Of a stretch of 64,000 nucleotides of DNA, positions 25,497 through 37,589 are shown piece after piece. The stretch's first letter is position 1; the number at the start of each line of letters is the position of its first letter. The position numbers and the translations under genes are program-made. The stretch lies in assembly GCF_007655135.1 (NCBI RefSeq), contig NW_022204288.1, forward strand, positions 1-64,000. Reading direction: 5' to 3'. The notes under the pieces are model-generated. The model made no database searches. It saw only the letters and a list, made by a program, of their open reading frames with translations, and was not told the origin of the DNA. The DNA comes from Punica granatum (Eukaryota; Streptophyta; Magnoliopsida; Myrtales; Lythraceae).

Positions 25497-28092
25497 AGAA
25501 GAAGAAGAGGATGAAAGGGGGTGGATTTGGTGAGACTTTAATTAGCCATAGACATAGGTTTAGATTTCTTGGAATTTTGGATTTTGTCCTTTTTTATTTT
25601 GGTGATGTATTTAATTTTATGTATTTATTATTATATTTATGTATTGGCATCATTGTTTAGGAGAACGAGCCGATTGGTCTGTAATTAAATCATGTTCCTT
25701 TCCCATATTCTATTCTATTATATTATTATAGCATTATCTCGAATGAATATTATATATTTATGATGACATGATTACGCACGGATTAAGGTGGAAAACGACA
25801 TTGAAAGAAGAATTAATTGGACCAATGTCGTCTTCACTTTGTCTGCTGCTCTCTCTGGTTGGCCACTTCTTCTCCTATGTTCTCATCTCATCCTCAAGAA
25901 GTCGTTGTCTTAGCAGCAATTTCTGAAAATGTCTCATCGTGAAAACCTAATCTCTACCGAAGTCATTAACCCTCTGAAATCATGAAAAGATCAATCATGC
26001 ATGAACATGTCATGTTTAATGCGCAACATTGGACGCGCGAGTCATTAGTTTCAGGCTCATTATATTTTTTCTTATCGCAATATAGACTCATGTCCTAATA
26101 GGAGATAGGAGAACGGTAGATAAAATGATACGAAAAGTCTCCCACAAGTAAAAGTAGAATAAAAAATTTATTCTTTTAAGTTATAAATGAGGCTTGTGAG
26201 CTCATAAGTAAGAGGAAAAATATAAAGTTATGAGATTCCCGCTCATAAAATCAAACACATAATCGCTTAGTCGGACATCGATGACAATACCAAATCCTTT
26301 TTCTTCGAGCCCATAATATTTTGTAGTGGTAGCAACTTTCTTTGAACGTAAGAAGATTTAATTGCTGATTAACTATAAAAAAGAAAGATTTAATTGCTGA
26401 TAGAATGGCCAGAGAACTTTTCGAGGTGTCATGGGCCGGGCCTTATTCGTAAGTGGGCTGACCTCGTGGCTGGCGGCCCACTCCTCTCAATCTGCCGGCT
26501 GATGGAGGCCCATCTTATGGCTCCATTTTTCCATTTCATATGATGCATGCAGCAGATGCAGTATGCCCACTTCCTAATGACTGCTTTCATGTTGTGGGGT
26601 TCATATAGCTTCATAAAATATCCAATCATCAAGTTGAATTATGAAAGCAATCGACACGCGATATACTTGGACACACACATGTATATATATAAATATATAC
26701 ATACTTGATTTAAAAAGATAAGATCCCAACTTTTGGCTCTTTTTTAAATATAGCCATATACATTTTTTTTGAAACTAAAGCATATATTTTCAAAATAGTT
26801 TCATTTATTACCACATGTAACTTTAGTTAAAAATAATTTTCTTAATTTAAGAAAAAACAGAAAGTATTTTAAAAAATACAACATGGGAAAAATTGAAAAG
26901 AAAAAAATAAAGATGATCAAATATATAGTGTATTTTTTATATATATATTGGCGCATATATATATGCGTGGGTAGCGTCTGCTGCATTATGTCAATGTACC
27001 AATATAATTTTCCTATAATAGGATATATATATATAGATATTTATGAAAGTATATAGAGTATATTTATATGTTCTTTATTTATTATGGTATGTTCAACGAC
27101 TTCATTTTGATATGAAAGTATACACATGTTTCCCTTTTTTTTTCTTGCATATATATGATGTATATTTTTTGAAAAGATATGATATATTTAGTATTGATGT
27201 TTGATTATTTTTTCTTTACTCTACTTTAATATCTTGACATATTTACTTTGAAAATTGTATTTTTATTGGAAATTGCAGTATTTAAATAAATAAAACAGTT
27301 AATATCTTAATTAGCATACAAAATACTTATATAAGTACCTATCATCAAATTTTTAAAATCATCAACTTTTTTATTTCATTCACATTCCGACATAGTAAAA
27401 TTTTTTCTTCATTTTCACTCATATAATATACCTCTGTATATTTCCCCTTTTTTTATGGATTATAGGCTGATTTATTATTCATGATTGTTAGAAATATTCT
27501 ATTTTAGTTATAAATGTTTATTCTATATGCTGTCGGATGCAATTAGTTATTTTGTCAGAACAATTTATATGTATCTTATATAAATGATTTGTTGTAATAT
27601 AGCACGGATAATATAAATAAATATCATTCATAAAAATTAACCTGCTCGCGCAACGCATGAGTGTTCAATTAGTTTTAAAGGGAGAAAAAACAAATTTCTC
27701 ATCATTTTGACTGAAAAATTAATAATTTCTTCTCAATTTTTTTTTGGCCATTAATAATTACTCCTCATGGGGTTTTCTTTTTCCCGGAAAATAATGACGA
27801 CGGAAATCAATAATTGAATTTAGGAAGAGCCACGTACGACGCCGTTCTGGAATTCCGGCCATTAAGCGAAGCCTCTCCCTCCCGGTACCGTTGACGTTAC
27901 TTCGCGTCGGTGCGAAGGACTCTCCTCCCAAAGACAGATAGAGACAGAGAGATCCGCCGGAAAATTACAAGAACACAACTTTCTCTCTGGTTTCCGATTC
28001 CGTTTCTTCGCCGGAGATATCTCTGAAACTCTTCCTCTGGGTTCGACCTCGAAGCGCGGGAGAGGCTTGGCGGGGCAGCTCTGTGCTTCGTC
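25497..28092. other. AT-rich spacer and EHD1 gene 5' leader
   Basis: 25497-27800 has no supported gene and is very AT-rich, with TATATA tracts at 26680-27060. About 27640-27672 reads CTCGCGCAACGCATGAG followed by CAATTAGT, a shape like a decayed Helitron 3' end. From about 27860 to 28092 the DNA becomes C/G-richer and is the likely promoter and leader of the EHD gene; no clear TATA box is seen there. Confidence 0.4.
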
Positions 28093-31000
28093 ATGGAGAT
28101 CGCTCCGGGTCCGAGCGGTTCCTGCTCCAAGGAGCACCAGCAAATCTACCAGGAATGGTTCAATCTCGCCGATTTAGGTACATTCCGTACGCTTGTCCAT
28201 CGCCTGGACAATTTCCGTTTGTTTTCCACTGTTGAGAGGCGATCGTGTATGCCGGTTCTCGGATTGTGCAGGAAGAATTTATATACGGTTTTCCTTTATC
28301 CATAAATGCTGAAGCTTCTTCATTCAATTGACTCAAGTGGAAAGTTGGTATGTTGGTGGTTGGTATATAGCATTTGTCGTTGGGATCTTGGAACTTACTC
28401 AAACTGTATATTTTTTTAAAAATGATCGGGGCCGATGGGAAGTCGTTATGAAAGTCATTGGCGGGAGAAGGTGGAGAGTTTAAGGAGTTTACCTGAACAC
28501 GAAACTCGGATAACTGGTTCATGGCTAAATGTATCCATGAGTTGCTATATGTGACTTTTCGTCTTATGTTTCCATCCGTGTTTGTTTTGATTGATCAGAT
28601 GGCGATGGCCGCATTACTGGAAATGACGCGATAAAGTTCTTTGGCATGTCGAATTTGCCTCGGCAAGATCTCAAGCAGGTTTTAATTTGTTTGTTTATAA
28701 ACCTCCACTGACTTGGTCTTCGTTGGCTTTCTAATGATTCAATTTATTAATTAATATATACGCGGAATCTTCGATTCAGTATATTCTAAATCTTTCCAAT
28801 GAAGATTATATTCCTATTTGCTTTTTTTTTTTTTGTGATTGGACCTTCCTTATGTTTTGTTTATGACATGAATTTCCCTCTTGTTGATGACCTGAATTTC
28901 CCTGTTGTATCATATCTTTTAAGGTATGGGCAATTGCAGATTCTAAGAGACAAGGATTTCTTGGCTTTGGGGAGTTCATCACGGCAATGCAGGTAGTTTA
29001 TGTGGAAGTCGAGCTTAAGTGAGGAGTTTACATGATTGTTTCCCAAACCTCACTCTGCTTTTATTTGCAGTTGATGTCTCTTGCACAAGCTGGACATGCA
29101 ATAACTTCAGATCTTTTGAGCAGTGGAAGTGAGAAGCTTTCCTGCATGCTTATTTAGCGTTTATCATTGGATGGGTTGAGATTCATGTTTTGTTGTTTTT
29201 GGTAATTTATTGTCTTTCAACTATTCTTAACCTGAAGTTGTAATAATTGTTACATTGCAGTTGACTTGGAAAATGTGAACCCTCCTGCAATGGATGGACT
29301 TGATGCTTTACTAGCAGTAAGTTGATTATATAACTCAGATGATTTTATTATTATTCTATGTTATTTTTTCCTTCCATATACTCCTATCTGATTTTTTTTC
29401 CCTTTCTTCTCCTGTAGAAAAAAAGGCGTTCACAAAAAACAAATGAGCCTGATACCAATGGTGAAGTTTTTTTCCCTTTCAATGTTGTATCTATGACGTT
29501 TTAATTTCAGAGAATTAACTTGCAATTTTTGCAGGCAGTTCTCACCTCCAACAGTTACCTTCAGCTAGTTGGTTTTCATCAAAGTCATCTAAAAAGGTAT
29601 TTCTTTTAGCCATTATGAAAGAAATGTCTTCCTACTGGTAGCTGTACTATGTTTATTACGTACTTAAAATATGGGATCTTCCCAGGTGCCTCTTTCATCT
29701 GTGACATCAATTATTGATGGCCTGAAGAGACTGTACATCCAGAAGCTGAAGCCGCTAGAAGTTACTTATCGCTTCAATGATTTTGTTTCCCCGTTGTTGG
29801 TGAGTGGTCAACTTACTTTAGGCGCTATAAAGAATTTCATTCTTGTCTGATGAGTGCTAGCTATGTCAGTCCATGTTGTGAATGCAATGTTTGATGAACT
29901 TATTATTGCTGTTCAAACATTTTTCCTGTAGACAAATAGTGACTTTGATGCAAAGCCAATGGTAATGCTTTTGGGTCAGTACTCCACTGGAAAAACAACT
30001 TTTATCAAGCATTTGCTGAAGAGTAGTTATCCAGGCAAGATATCCTCTGTACTCTGTCTCTGCTTTCTCCTGCTATCCCATCTCCAAAATAATTATCAAC
30101 TTTTTTTGCTTATTTTCTATTGTCAATTTTACAGGCGCTCATATTGGACCTGAACCTACAACAGATAGATTCGTAGTCGTAATGGTAATGTGAAACTTTC
30201 TGTCCATGTAGTTTCTCCCACCTTCACTAGCATGTTTCTTTAGGAATGTATTTTATCTCTTTTATATGATATTCAGGATCACTTGGAGAAGTCCTTAACC
30301 TTGCAACTTTGTTGTTTGAATATAATGTGCTTTGTCCATTTTCTATATTTCTCTCTATTGATTTCACTTGATTTTTGGGGCCCTTTGTTTATGTATTGGG
30401 GTCATGTACCAAAATACTTGTGTACATCATCTGCTCTATTTCTGTTAACTAATATATGATTCCATGCAGTCAGGCACTGATGAAAGAAGTATCCCTGGAA
30501 ATACTGTTGCTGTCCAAGCAGACATGCCCTTCAGCGGTCTCACAACATTTGGAACTGCATTTTTGTCAAAATTTCAATGCTCTCAGATGCCTCATCCTGT
30601 AAGTCCTTGTCCAGTTTCTCGTCTTATTTTTTTTTAAAAGTAATTTCTTATTCTTCAATCCTAAAATTTACTCTTTTCTATGCCCAAACCTGAAGCTGCT
30701 GGAGCACATTACCTTTGTGGATACTCCTGGAGTCTTATCAGGAGAAAAGCAACGGACACAGCGAGCTTATGATTTTACTGGTGTAACATCATGGTTTGCT
30801 GCAAAGTGTGACTTGATCTTACTACTATTTGATCCTCACAAACTTGATGTTAGTGATGAGTTCAAGCGTGTAATTTCTTCATTACGGGGTCATGATGACA
30901 AGATTCGCGTTGTCCTGAACAAGGCTGACCAAGTAGATACCCAGCAAGTAAGAGTTCCGATAGACAATCCTGTACTGTTCAGCACAATTTAGTTCAAGCT

Positions 31001-32045
31001 TGATCTTCCCTCTGTTCTTGTTTCAGCTTATGAGGGTTTATGGAGCTTTAATGTGGTCACTCGGTAAAGTCTTAAATACTCCAGAGGTTATGCGCGTCTA
31101 TATCGGGTAGGCTCCTTTATACATCGTATTATATATTCTATTGTGCTTCAGTTGCTTCAGCCCAGTGCCTGTTTTTATCTAACAGCGTTTGATCCATTTT
31201 GCAATAATTGCATTTGAGTTTGTAAATACCGCCATATTCTAAATTTTATGCCTGAGCAGCTGAGCTAATTCTATTGTCTGTCAGAAATCCATACTATGAA
31301 TATATTACCTCATTTCTGTGTAGATAGCATATAAGATTTATGTAGGGTGGAGAGTTATAGAAACATTCCCTGATTTTCGCTGCACTTATCTGATGCCTTG
31401 GCAGTTCGTTCAATGACAAGCCCGTGAATGAGGCAGCTACTGGTCCTCTTGGAAGGGAACTTTTCGAGAAAGAACAGGATGATCTTCTTGCTGATCTAAA
31501 AGATATTCCGAAGAAGGCATGCGATCGTAGAGTAAGCTCCTTGCCCTGATGTTGCACTGTCTTAACAGAAATGAGATGTTGGCTGAGACAATTAGTTATC
31601 GTAATATACTTGTCCCTTGCAGATAAATGAATTTGTGAAGCGGGCCAGAGCTGCTAAGATTCATGCCTACATTATCAGCCATCTGAAGAAGGAGATGCCT
31701 GCTATGATAGGCAAAGCTAAGACTCAACAGAGATTGATCGATAATTTGGAAGATGAGTTCGGCAAGGTCTCTCTGTCTCTGTCTCTCTCGCTTTGAGTTA
31801 TATATTTATGTTTGTGAATGGAGATTTTGATTGCTTATGCCTTCGTTTACTGGATACAGGTTCAGAGAGAGTTCCATCTGCCACCAGGGGACTTCCCGAA
31901 CGTGGAGCATTTCAGGGAGATCTTGAATGGGTACAGCATAGACAAGTTCGAGAAGCTCAAGCCCAAAATGATCCAGGCGGTTGACGACATGTTGGGTTAT
32001 GACATTCCTGATCTCTTGAAGCATTTCAGGAATCCCTATGAGTGA
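28093..32045 (+). CDS. EHD1: EH domain-containing protein EHD1, dynamin-like ATPase, 16 exons
   Basis: Membrane-remodelling ATPase of endocytic recycling. Exons: 28093-28177, 28599-28678, 28924-28992, 29071-29128, 29261-29316, 29418-29460, 29535-29596, 29686-29799, 29932-30034, 30135-30184, 30470-30598, 30696-30947, 31027-31106, 31405-31531, 31623-31766, 31860-32045. Phases agree throughout and give 545 aa, the length of Arabidopsis EHD1. As in plants, the EH domain is N-terminal; an EF-hand loop spans residues 27-38 (DLDGDGRITGND). Then come the P-loop GQYSTGKTT (204-212), DTPG (292-295), NKAD (358-361) and a helical C-terminal region. The intron after exon 9 is GC-AG (CCAG|GCAAG at 30031-30039); all others are GT-AG. 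EHD1 versus EHD2 orthology is not proven. Confidence 0.95.
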
Positions 32046-32723
32046 ACTGATTGACGAATATCTTGTAATTAAAAGCAATGTCTATGGTTCAGATTATACG
32101 AGCCGAGGAATTACTGAGAATGTTCAGCCCAATGTTGTATCGCCGAGTTAATTATGTAGCCTTGAAGATTGATTGTTGGTACATATATCCTCATTAGCTT
32201 GAGTTGATAAATAAATTTGTTTTCTGTAGTCTGAATGAGGACGTACGACAGTCCATAACATATTCCGCCGAGGTGTGGAGAGAGGCCTCAGAAGTTTGGT
32301 CATTGAAAGATAAGTCATTTGTTTAGTTAAAATAGATGAAATGCTTAACTCTCTAAGTGAATCTGAAACCTCGATTACTCGCTTTCTATCAGAATCATTG
32401 TCGTAAAGTTTGATACAACAGTTCGTGATGATTTAAGCACTAAAGAAAGAAGAATTAACAGATGGTCAGTACCCGGTTTTGTAGCTTATCTGATTTGGAG
32501 CAGGGAGAAACGATCTGTGTTCATTATATCATGCCTCATGATGGAAAGTGATCATCCATCAGAGCTTGGTCGCTCTGCAGATGATTGATCCCTTCAGAAA
32601 ATTGACTGCTGCCTGAAATGCGGAGCTTTCCGATTAACACGACGTGTTTCATCTTATTGCAACCCTGCAGAACTTGTACAAGAAGAGCTCCATGGATACG
32701 GCCATGTCACCTTCTATTCCTCA
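32046..32723. other. EHD1 3' UTR and convergent spacer
   Basis: Probable 3' UTR to about 32240, with AATAAATTTG near 32211 as a polyadenylation-like signal. The remainder separates EHD1 from the convergently oriented first member of the unknown cluster. No gene seen. Confidence 0.4.
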
Positions 32724-33182
32724 TCACTTCTTAAAGCAGAACCAGTCGTGACACCCTGACTTCCCACCACCACCTCCAGGGCTCGCCCCGCTGTTCCCTT
32801 CTCGTCCGCTGCCTCTATTAGTGCTGGCACTTCCGACTAATGCTTTGCAATCCTTGGAGCCGTTGCCTGCGCCATCTCTGACATCAAAAGTCAACCATTT
32901 AAAGAGCTCGTTTCGAAGTTCATCATTAGCAATCAGCATCGCACAACGGCCATATGGCCAGGGCAGGCAGGGGAGGAGAAGCCCGCCACCATTTTCCAGT
33001 CGAGATTCTTCTTGGCCATGTGCTTTCTCCACACCTTGTTCCAGTTCCCAGCCCTGGACCAGCTGCTCTGTCTCAGGGTCTTGCTGGATACTTTGTCTTT
33101 CCAATTCCATCTTCTCTGATTCAAATGAGCCATCCTTGTTGTCTATGTTGCATGCTTCCGGGTTGCTGTCTGGTCCAGCCAT
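32724..33182 (-). CDS. Unknown cluster protein, member A (152 aa)
   Basis: Not recognised. A complete single-exon frame with ATG and stop. Order of parts: an acidic, Gln/Glu-rich N-terminus with MELERQSIQQDPETEQL (about 25-41); a short hydrophobic LLLPCLPWPYGRCAML (about 68-83); the cluster core NELRNELFKW-like segment (here DELRNELFKWLTFDV, about 87-101); a Gly/Ser/Asn-rich linker with GASPGGGGGKSG; and the tail CHDWFCFKK. The core and tail recur in at least ten minus-strand units up to 50.7 kb. A TATA-like box lies 70-80 bases upstream, supporting expression. It is convergent with EHD1. No function is assigned. Confidence 0.5.
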   Translation of the reverse strand: MAGPDSNPEACNIDNKDGSFESEKMELERQSIQQDPETEQLVQGWELEQGVEKAHGQEESRLENGGGLLLPCLPWPYGRCAMLIANDELRNELFKWLTFDVRDGAGNGSKDCKALVGSASTNRGSGREGNSGASPGGGGGKSGCHDWFCFKK

Positions 33183-33250
33183 TTTCCAACCTTGTTAACC
33201 AAAGGCAAGAAGAATAGGCTGTGTTGTCACATTCATTCCCAACGTTGGCC

Positions 33251-33260
33251 CATATTTATA
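33251..33260 (-). promoter_or_regulatory. TATA-like box of cluster member A
   Basis: On the minus strand this reads TATAAATATG, 69-78 bases before the member A ATG, leaving a leader of about 40-45 bases. The position is right for a plant core promoter. Confidence 0.45.
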
Positions 33261-34194
33261 GTACAGCAGACGCAGCAAATAGGTAAAATATACTTCCCAG
33301 CTGTTCACAGCAAGTGCCTTGGGCGGCCTCACACGAGAGCAAAAAGTTATTCAATGTCTCATATTTCACGTCACCAGTCAAGCCATTGTCTATCATTATC
33401 TATCGCATAACCATGTCGCATTGTTTCTTCAGATAATAATAGCTTTTAGATTCACATTACACAAATTTAAAGTAACTAAAATGATTGGTTAGCAAGGGAG
33501 ACAGTTCTCTGAATATCTCCTTCCTTTCCTTTTCTCGTGCGTTACATTTATCCCAGTTTTGTCGAACTATTCTGCCTCGTTAACTCCTCGTATGAATACT
33601 TATATATAGATATATATGTAATAAAAAAAACTTATCGAAAAAAAAAACTCCTCATATGAAAAGGGCAGTGATTCAGTGATCTTTATCTGTCCACTGGATA
33701 ATTATTCTTTTATCTAAGTAAAACTAAGCCTCTGCATTGGAAGTGTCGCATTGGCTTTTGTCCTCGACTCTTTGGACTCAAACATAACGTTAACAAGCGA
33801 ATGTTTCTCCTCGTAAGACACCGAACTATTAAAATACTACATGACAATCATGTGAGCTAACAATTAGACCAAAAGCTTACTCCTCTTCCTTAATGGGCTT
33901 GTTTGAGTCCCAATGACATTGATTATTGAATTGTTTGGCTGATAAGTCTGATTTGTAGAGGCAATGTATAGCCTTGATATCTGCTTTAGGTGGAATAACC
34001 ATATGAGTTTCTTAGAACCTCTTAGACGGCAAGCTGGACCGAGTTATACAATCGATCGCTGATGCTCCCGCTGGTAGAACCAACTTACATGTTCAGGCAG
34101 GATGAGTTGTTAATCATTTGAACTAGTAGGAAAAACATCGATAGCGGAAAAGGAGATCCTTTCTGAGCACAATCAAATGAATAAATAAGCATTT
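33261..34194. repeat. Paralogous flank of the cluster (unit of member B)
   Basis: From about 33530 to 34140 this non-coding DNA matches 46815-47440, and in part 43640-43990, with many small differences. Shared landmarks include GTTAACTCCTC, AAGCCTCTGCATTGGAAGTG-like text, a GGGCTTGTTTGAGT block and GAGTTGTTAA near the unit end. It is therefore part of the duplicated unit, not unique spacer. No coding frame. Confidence 0.55.
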
Positions 34195-34455
34195 TTAGTT
34201 TGATCTTTTATGGGATCTTCCCTTCAACCACCAAAGCCAACAAGAGGAGCTCCGTCCACCTGCTGCACCCTGTGGGTGTTGCTTCTCTGCCGTGATGCCG
34301 TCTTCTGGCTTTTGTCCTCCTTTGCTACCCTCTCCGACCCCTATCCCTGCTACAGCACCTTCCCAGACATCAAAAGTTCTCATTTTGAACCACTCGTTTC
34401 TACGTGAAACAGGTACGATGCTGGACCTGATGGCCGCCGATGTGAGACCAGGCAT
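34195..34455 (-). CDS. Unknown cluster protein, member B (86 aa)
   Basis: Not recognised. Starts at an ATG at 34455 (MPGLTSAAIRSS). It has the cluster core SRRNEWFKMRTFDVWEG (about 20-36), a Gly-rich linker GIGVGEGSKGGQKPEDG, and the tail CWLWWLKGRSHKRSN. It lacks the long N-terminal charged part seen in other copies, so it may be a truncated copy or miss an upstream exon. A TATATAAATA box lies only 35-45 bases before the ATG on the minus strand (34490-34500). Its nearest relative by eye is the pseudogene at 44.2 kb. Confidence 0.4.
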   Translation of the reverse strand: MPGLTSAAIRSSIVPVSRRNEWFKMRTFDVWEGAVAGIGVGEGSKGGQKPEDGITAEKQHPQGAAGGRSSSCWLWWLKGRSHKRSN

Positions 34456-34565
34456 TTTTGCCACACATGCATCTCACACACACATATATCGTATTTATAT
34501 ACGTTGGAACAATATCACAAACACAAATATAAGGGTTGATATCTGTCGCAGGAAGGATGGCACCT

Positions 34566-34567
<2 letters not shown>

Positions 34568-34606
<39 letters not shown>
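34568..34606. repeat. (AG)n microsatellite
   Basis: A run of about 18 AG dinucleotides. No coding meaning; the Arg/Glu frame over it is an artefact. Confidence 0.9.
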
Positions 34607-34607
<1 letters not shown>

Positions 34608-34609
34608 CA

Positions 34610-36030
34610 GTGGCGAGCTCAGCTGCTCAGGTGCAACTCAGGAGAGGGGCGAACAAAAACAAAACATCATAGCTACTCCAAAATGTGCAGAACATTAGTC
34701 ACCAAAAAAAATTTCAGAACATCACTTGTCGAAAAAAAAAAACGCACAACATCTTTGAGGAATTGGCTTCTGTAGATTGGTGTCACTCTATTAATTACTA
34801 ACTAGCCCCTACGTGCCGGCGGTTTCATGTAGTCATTTTTCGATAATATTTTGTACTGTCGTTATAGACAGCACATTAGAACCGTAGTGTATCATATGAT
34901 GCAAGAAGCATTTAGCACTTGCGCACCGTGAAAACATAAATTAAAGTATTGTACTTTTCGTATGAGTGCTTGATTGCTCCGAAATATAAAATGTTTAATT
35001 AATAATAGTTCATTTTATGCTTACAATTTCTTTCTTTCTTTCTTTCTCTCTTTTTTTTCAAAAAAGAGTTTGAGAATGATTTGGCTATGCTGGAGAATCA
35101 TTTTTGACTTCAGGACCAGCTGAGAACCCTCCGGCTAAACCTTTTCGTTTTATAATTAAGTATAGAAGTTTTGAATAGAATTATTGTAAATCAACCAGGA
35201 AAAATTCTGTTTAGCTCTTCTTGGATTAGTGTGAGGAATTCATGAATGAATTTTTGGTGATTAATATTATTGAGATGTTTTATATGATGAATAATTGCTC
35301 GAGGGTGGAGCATATGGATTTGCTAAGAGGTTATTATTTGATGAAAAATTCTGTTCAAATTTTCGCGTCGTAACAGCGTGGCAAAATTTTGTTCAAATGG
35401 ACCTCGTCCATTTATTTCTTGTTCGTTTTCTATTGTCTTCCGCCCTCAGCAGAATCTGTCAATTACAAATTTTTAAATGTGATTTCGGCGAAAACAACTT
35501 GCATTGCAAGATGTGACAGGGACAATGAGACAGATTTTCACTCTCGTACCGATCGCCAGTCATTCCAGAACTACTATGCATGTTTCCAGCAACTCAGAGG
35601 ACCATACCCCCCCGAATTCGAAGCATGAGGTACTGCACAGATATTGTTGTATAGGGTCTTCACATCTTAAGTGGAGTTAATTAAGTCTTACCGTGATATA
35701 AACAGATCTCTCAAAACAGCAACACTATCACAGTATGAATGGATATCTATCCTCTGATTATATACCATAACTATATGCAATCACGATGGAGAAAGGGATG
35801 GAACCCTCTCGAGAGACCATTACTTCAAGATAGGAACAGATTGCTCGGTTACGAATAGAATGCCACTGTATATATAGCCACAGACTATATACTAAAGATA
35901 TGAAGGTCAGCCCTGGATATTATCTAATCAGTCGTCGAGCTGGTAAAAGGACGAGAAAACTTCAACACGATTGCTACACACAGTATCTATTCTACGGTGC
36001 TGCGTGATGAGCGGAACATGATTAATCTGC
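34610..36030. other. Spacer within the cluster
   Basis: AT-rich, with no supported gene. Near 35389-35628 two overlapping plus-strand frames each look like a secretory leader followed by a few Cys; this is discussed as a finding but is too weak to call as a gene. Confidence 0.4.
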
Positions 36031-36327
36031 TTAGAAGAATTTGTAGAAGAAGAGCTCCTCCGGCTTTGGGGACGAGCAATTCACTTGCTCATCTTCTCTT
36101 TTCTGCTCCAAGTCCTCCATATGCGTGTCCATAATAGTGACGCCCCGGTTGCTGATTTGACCCCCTGATTCTGTATCCTTCTCTGCTGCATCCGTTAACT
36201 TCAGGCGCTTCTGATTCTCTCCCGACCCCCATGTACTCGTCTTCTCAGCAACCGCAAGCATGTTATAGCCGGCCATCAGCGTGGCCTCACCACCAGTACT
36301 TTGTTGTTGCCAGTCCCTCTTAGCCAT
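36031..36327 (-). CDS. Unknown small protein in the cluster, member C (98 aa)
   Basis: Not recognised. Frame from ATG (MAKRDWQQQSTGG) to stop. Hydrophilic and acidic, with EDLEQKREDEQVN near residues 71-83, then a short aromatic/basic tail SSPKPEELFFYKFF. It lacks the NE-x-x-K-M-x-T-F core, so membership in the cluster rests on strand, position, size and tail style only. The frame is open upstream through another ATG at 36525, but that extension is hydrophobic and AT-rich and is probably leader or intron. Confidence 0.3.
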   Translation of the reverse strand: MAKRDWQQQSTGGEATLMAGYNMLAVAEKTSTWGSGENQKRLKLTDAAEKDTESGGQISNRGVTIMDTHMEDLEQKREDEQVNCSSPKPEELFFYKFF

Positions 36328-37150
36328 CTCCGACAGAAAAGAAAACCGAACAAGAATTCTAATAAAACAGCGGGGAACAGGAAACAATGAAAATCTTTTG
36401 TTTCTGTACATGACAGATGTGTAATTACTGAATGAATAGGATACAGAATGTTTGAAACATTCAACCCTATGTGAGATCTCCATCTGAGGTAAGCAAATTA
36501 ATAAAGAATATGGAAGATGGGGCAAGTTGTTTGCTCTATAGTACTGTTATTTAATAACATATTAAAAGAAGGGAAGTCATAAAGAAGAGGATTAGGATAA
36601 GGCCCAAACTTTTTTTATTTTTGTTATACTTTTTTGTTCCATGAATGTTGCTACAGTCAACTCCATGAGAGGCAGGCAGAGGGAACGGCATGTTTGGCAG
36701 TTGAGTTTGACTGCATCTTGTAAAGCCGAGAGACTCTTCTAGCTTCCTTTATGTGATAAGTTAACCTCTTTCTTTCAAGACTAGTCGATTAGGCCGGGGG
36801 TCGGTTATTTGGTAAATGTACGTAAAACATCAGGAAACACTCCCGTCCACGGCTTTTTGGGGTGCATAAAGTATGGAAACACCTAGTAACTACTCATCCG
36901 TGGCTCAAATTTAATGACTCGTAAAGTATCTGTCTACAAGTGACTGCATTTTATTGTCCACAGATGCAACTAATTACATGAGGCTGTTCCGCATGGTCTA
37001 ATCGGCAGCTAAGGGAGAGACAAACACGGAAGGCGAACAGATTGATAGGATAATCATCACGGCTGTGGAGAACTCCGCTGTTACTCAGTTATTCATCGGT
37101 CTCAGATTTCCCTTATCGCACGCATGAATCCACTGCTTGATGATTGCTTC

Positions 37151-37396
37151 TCATTTGGCGTGACTGCCCTTACAGCACCACCATTGCCTCTTCCGCTTTC
37201 GCGACTTCCGTGACCAATCTGCACCATCAGCGCTGCCTCTGTTGACCCTCCTACTCTGTCCTTCATTGCCATTTTCCGCCATCCCACCTCCATCAGTACC
37301 ATCCTCCTCTCCACCCTCACCTTCCATAAGAAACGTCCGCATCTTGAAAAGTTCATTCACGAGGGAAGCATCTTCTATATATTTCCCGAACTTCAT
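37151..37396 (-). CDS. Unknown cluster protein, member D (81 aa)
   Basis: Not recognised. Complete short frame: MKFGKYIEDASLVNELFKMRTF carries the cluster core within the first 22 residues. A Gly/Glu/Asp-rich linker (EGEGGEEDGTDGGGMAENGN) and a basic tail with RKSRKRKRQWWCCKGSHAK follow. A TATA-like box (TCTATAAAGA on the minus strand, 37431-37440) lies 35-44 bases before the ATG. The tail pattern W-W-C-C-K parallels W-C-C-F in the member at 50.1 kb. Function unknown. Confidence 0.45.
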   Translation of the reverse strand: MKFGKYIEDASLVNELFKMRTFLMEGEGGEEDGTDGGGMAENGNEGQSRRVNRGSADGADWSRKSRKRKRQWWCCKGSHAK

Positions 37397-37430
37397 TGGA
37401 CCCAGAACAGAATCAAACTCAGAACTCTTC

Positions 37431-37440
37431 TCTTTATAGA
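37431..37440 (-). promoter_or_regulatory. TATA-like box of cluster member D
   Basis: Minus-strand TCTATAAAGA shortly before the member D ATG. If used, the leader would be very short (about 5-15 bases). Confidence 0.35.
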
Positions 37441-37589
37441 ATCAACATAATCAAAGAGAACATATATATAGAATGTCTTTGAACTTTGCAGTTATCGGAC
37501 AACTAAGTCCAACCATTTCTTTTTTTTACCATAAAAAATGTCAAGAACTAAGTATATACCCATATGCTTTAACCTCGTTATCATCGTTT

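Noticed and set aside
27640..27672. Helitron 3' end (CTCGCGCAACGCATGAG ... CAATTAGT)
   Set aside because: The hairpin is imperfect and the terminal CTRR is degenerate (TTAG); kept only as a possibility in the spacer note.
32821..33217. Plus-strand frames of 87-125 codons over cluster member A
   Set aside because: Mirror frames of the minus-strand gene; the minus strand carries the family core, tail and TATA-like box.
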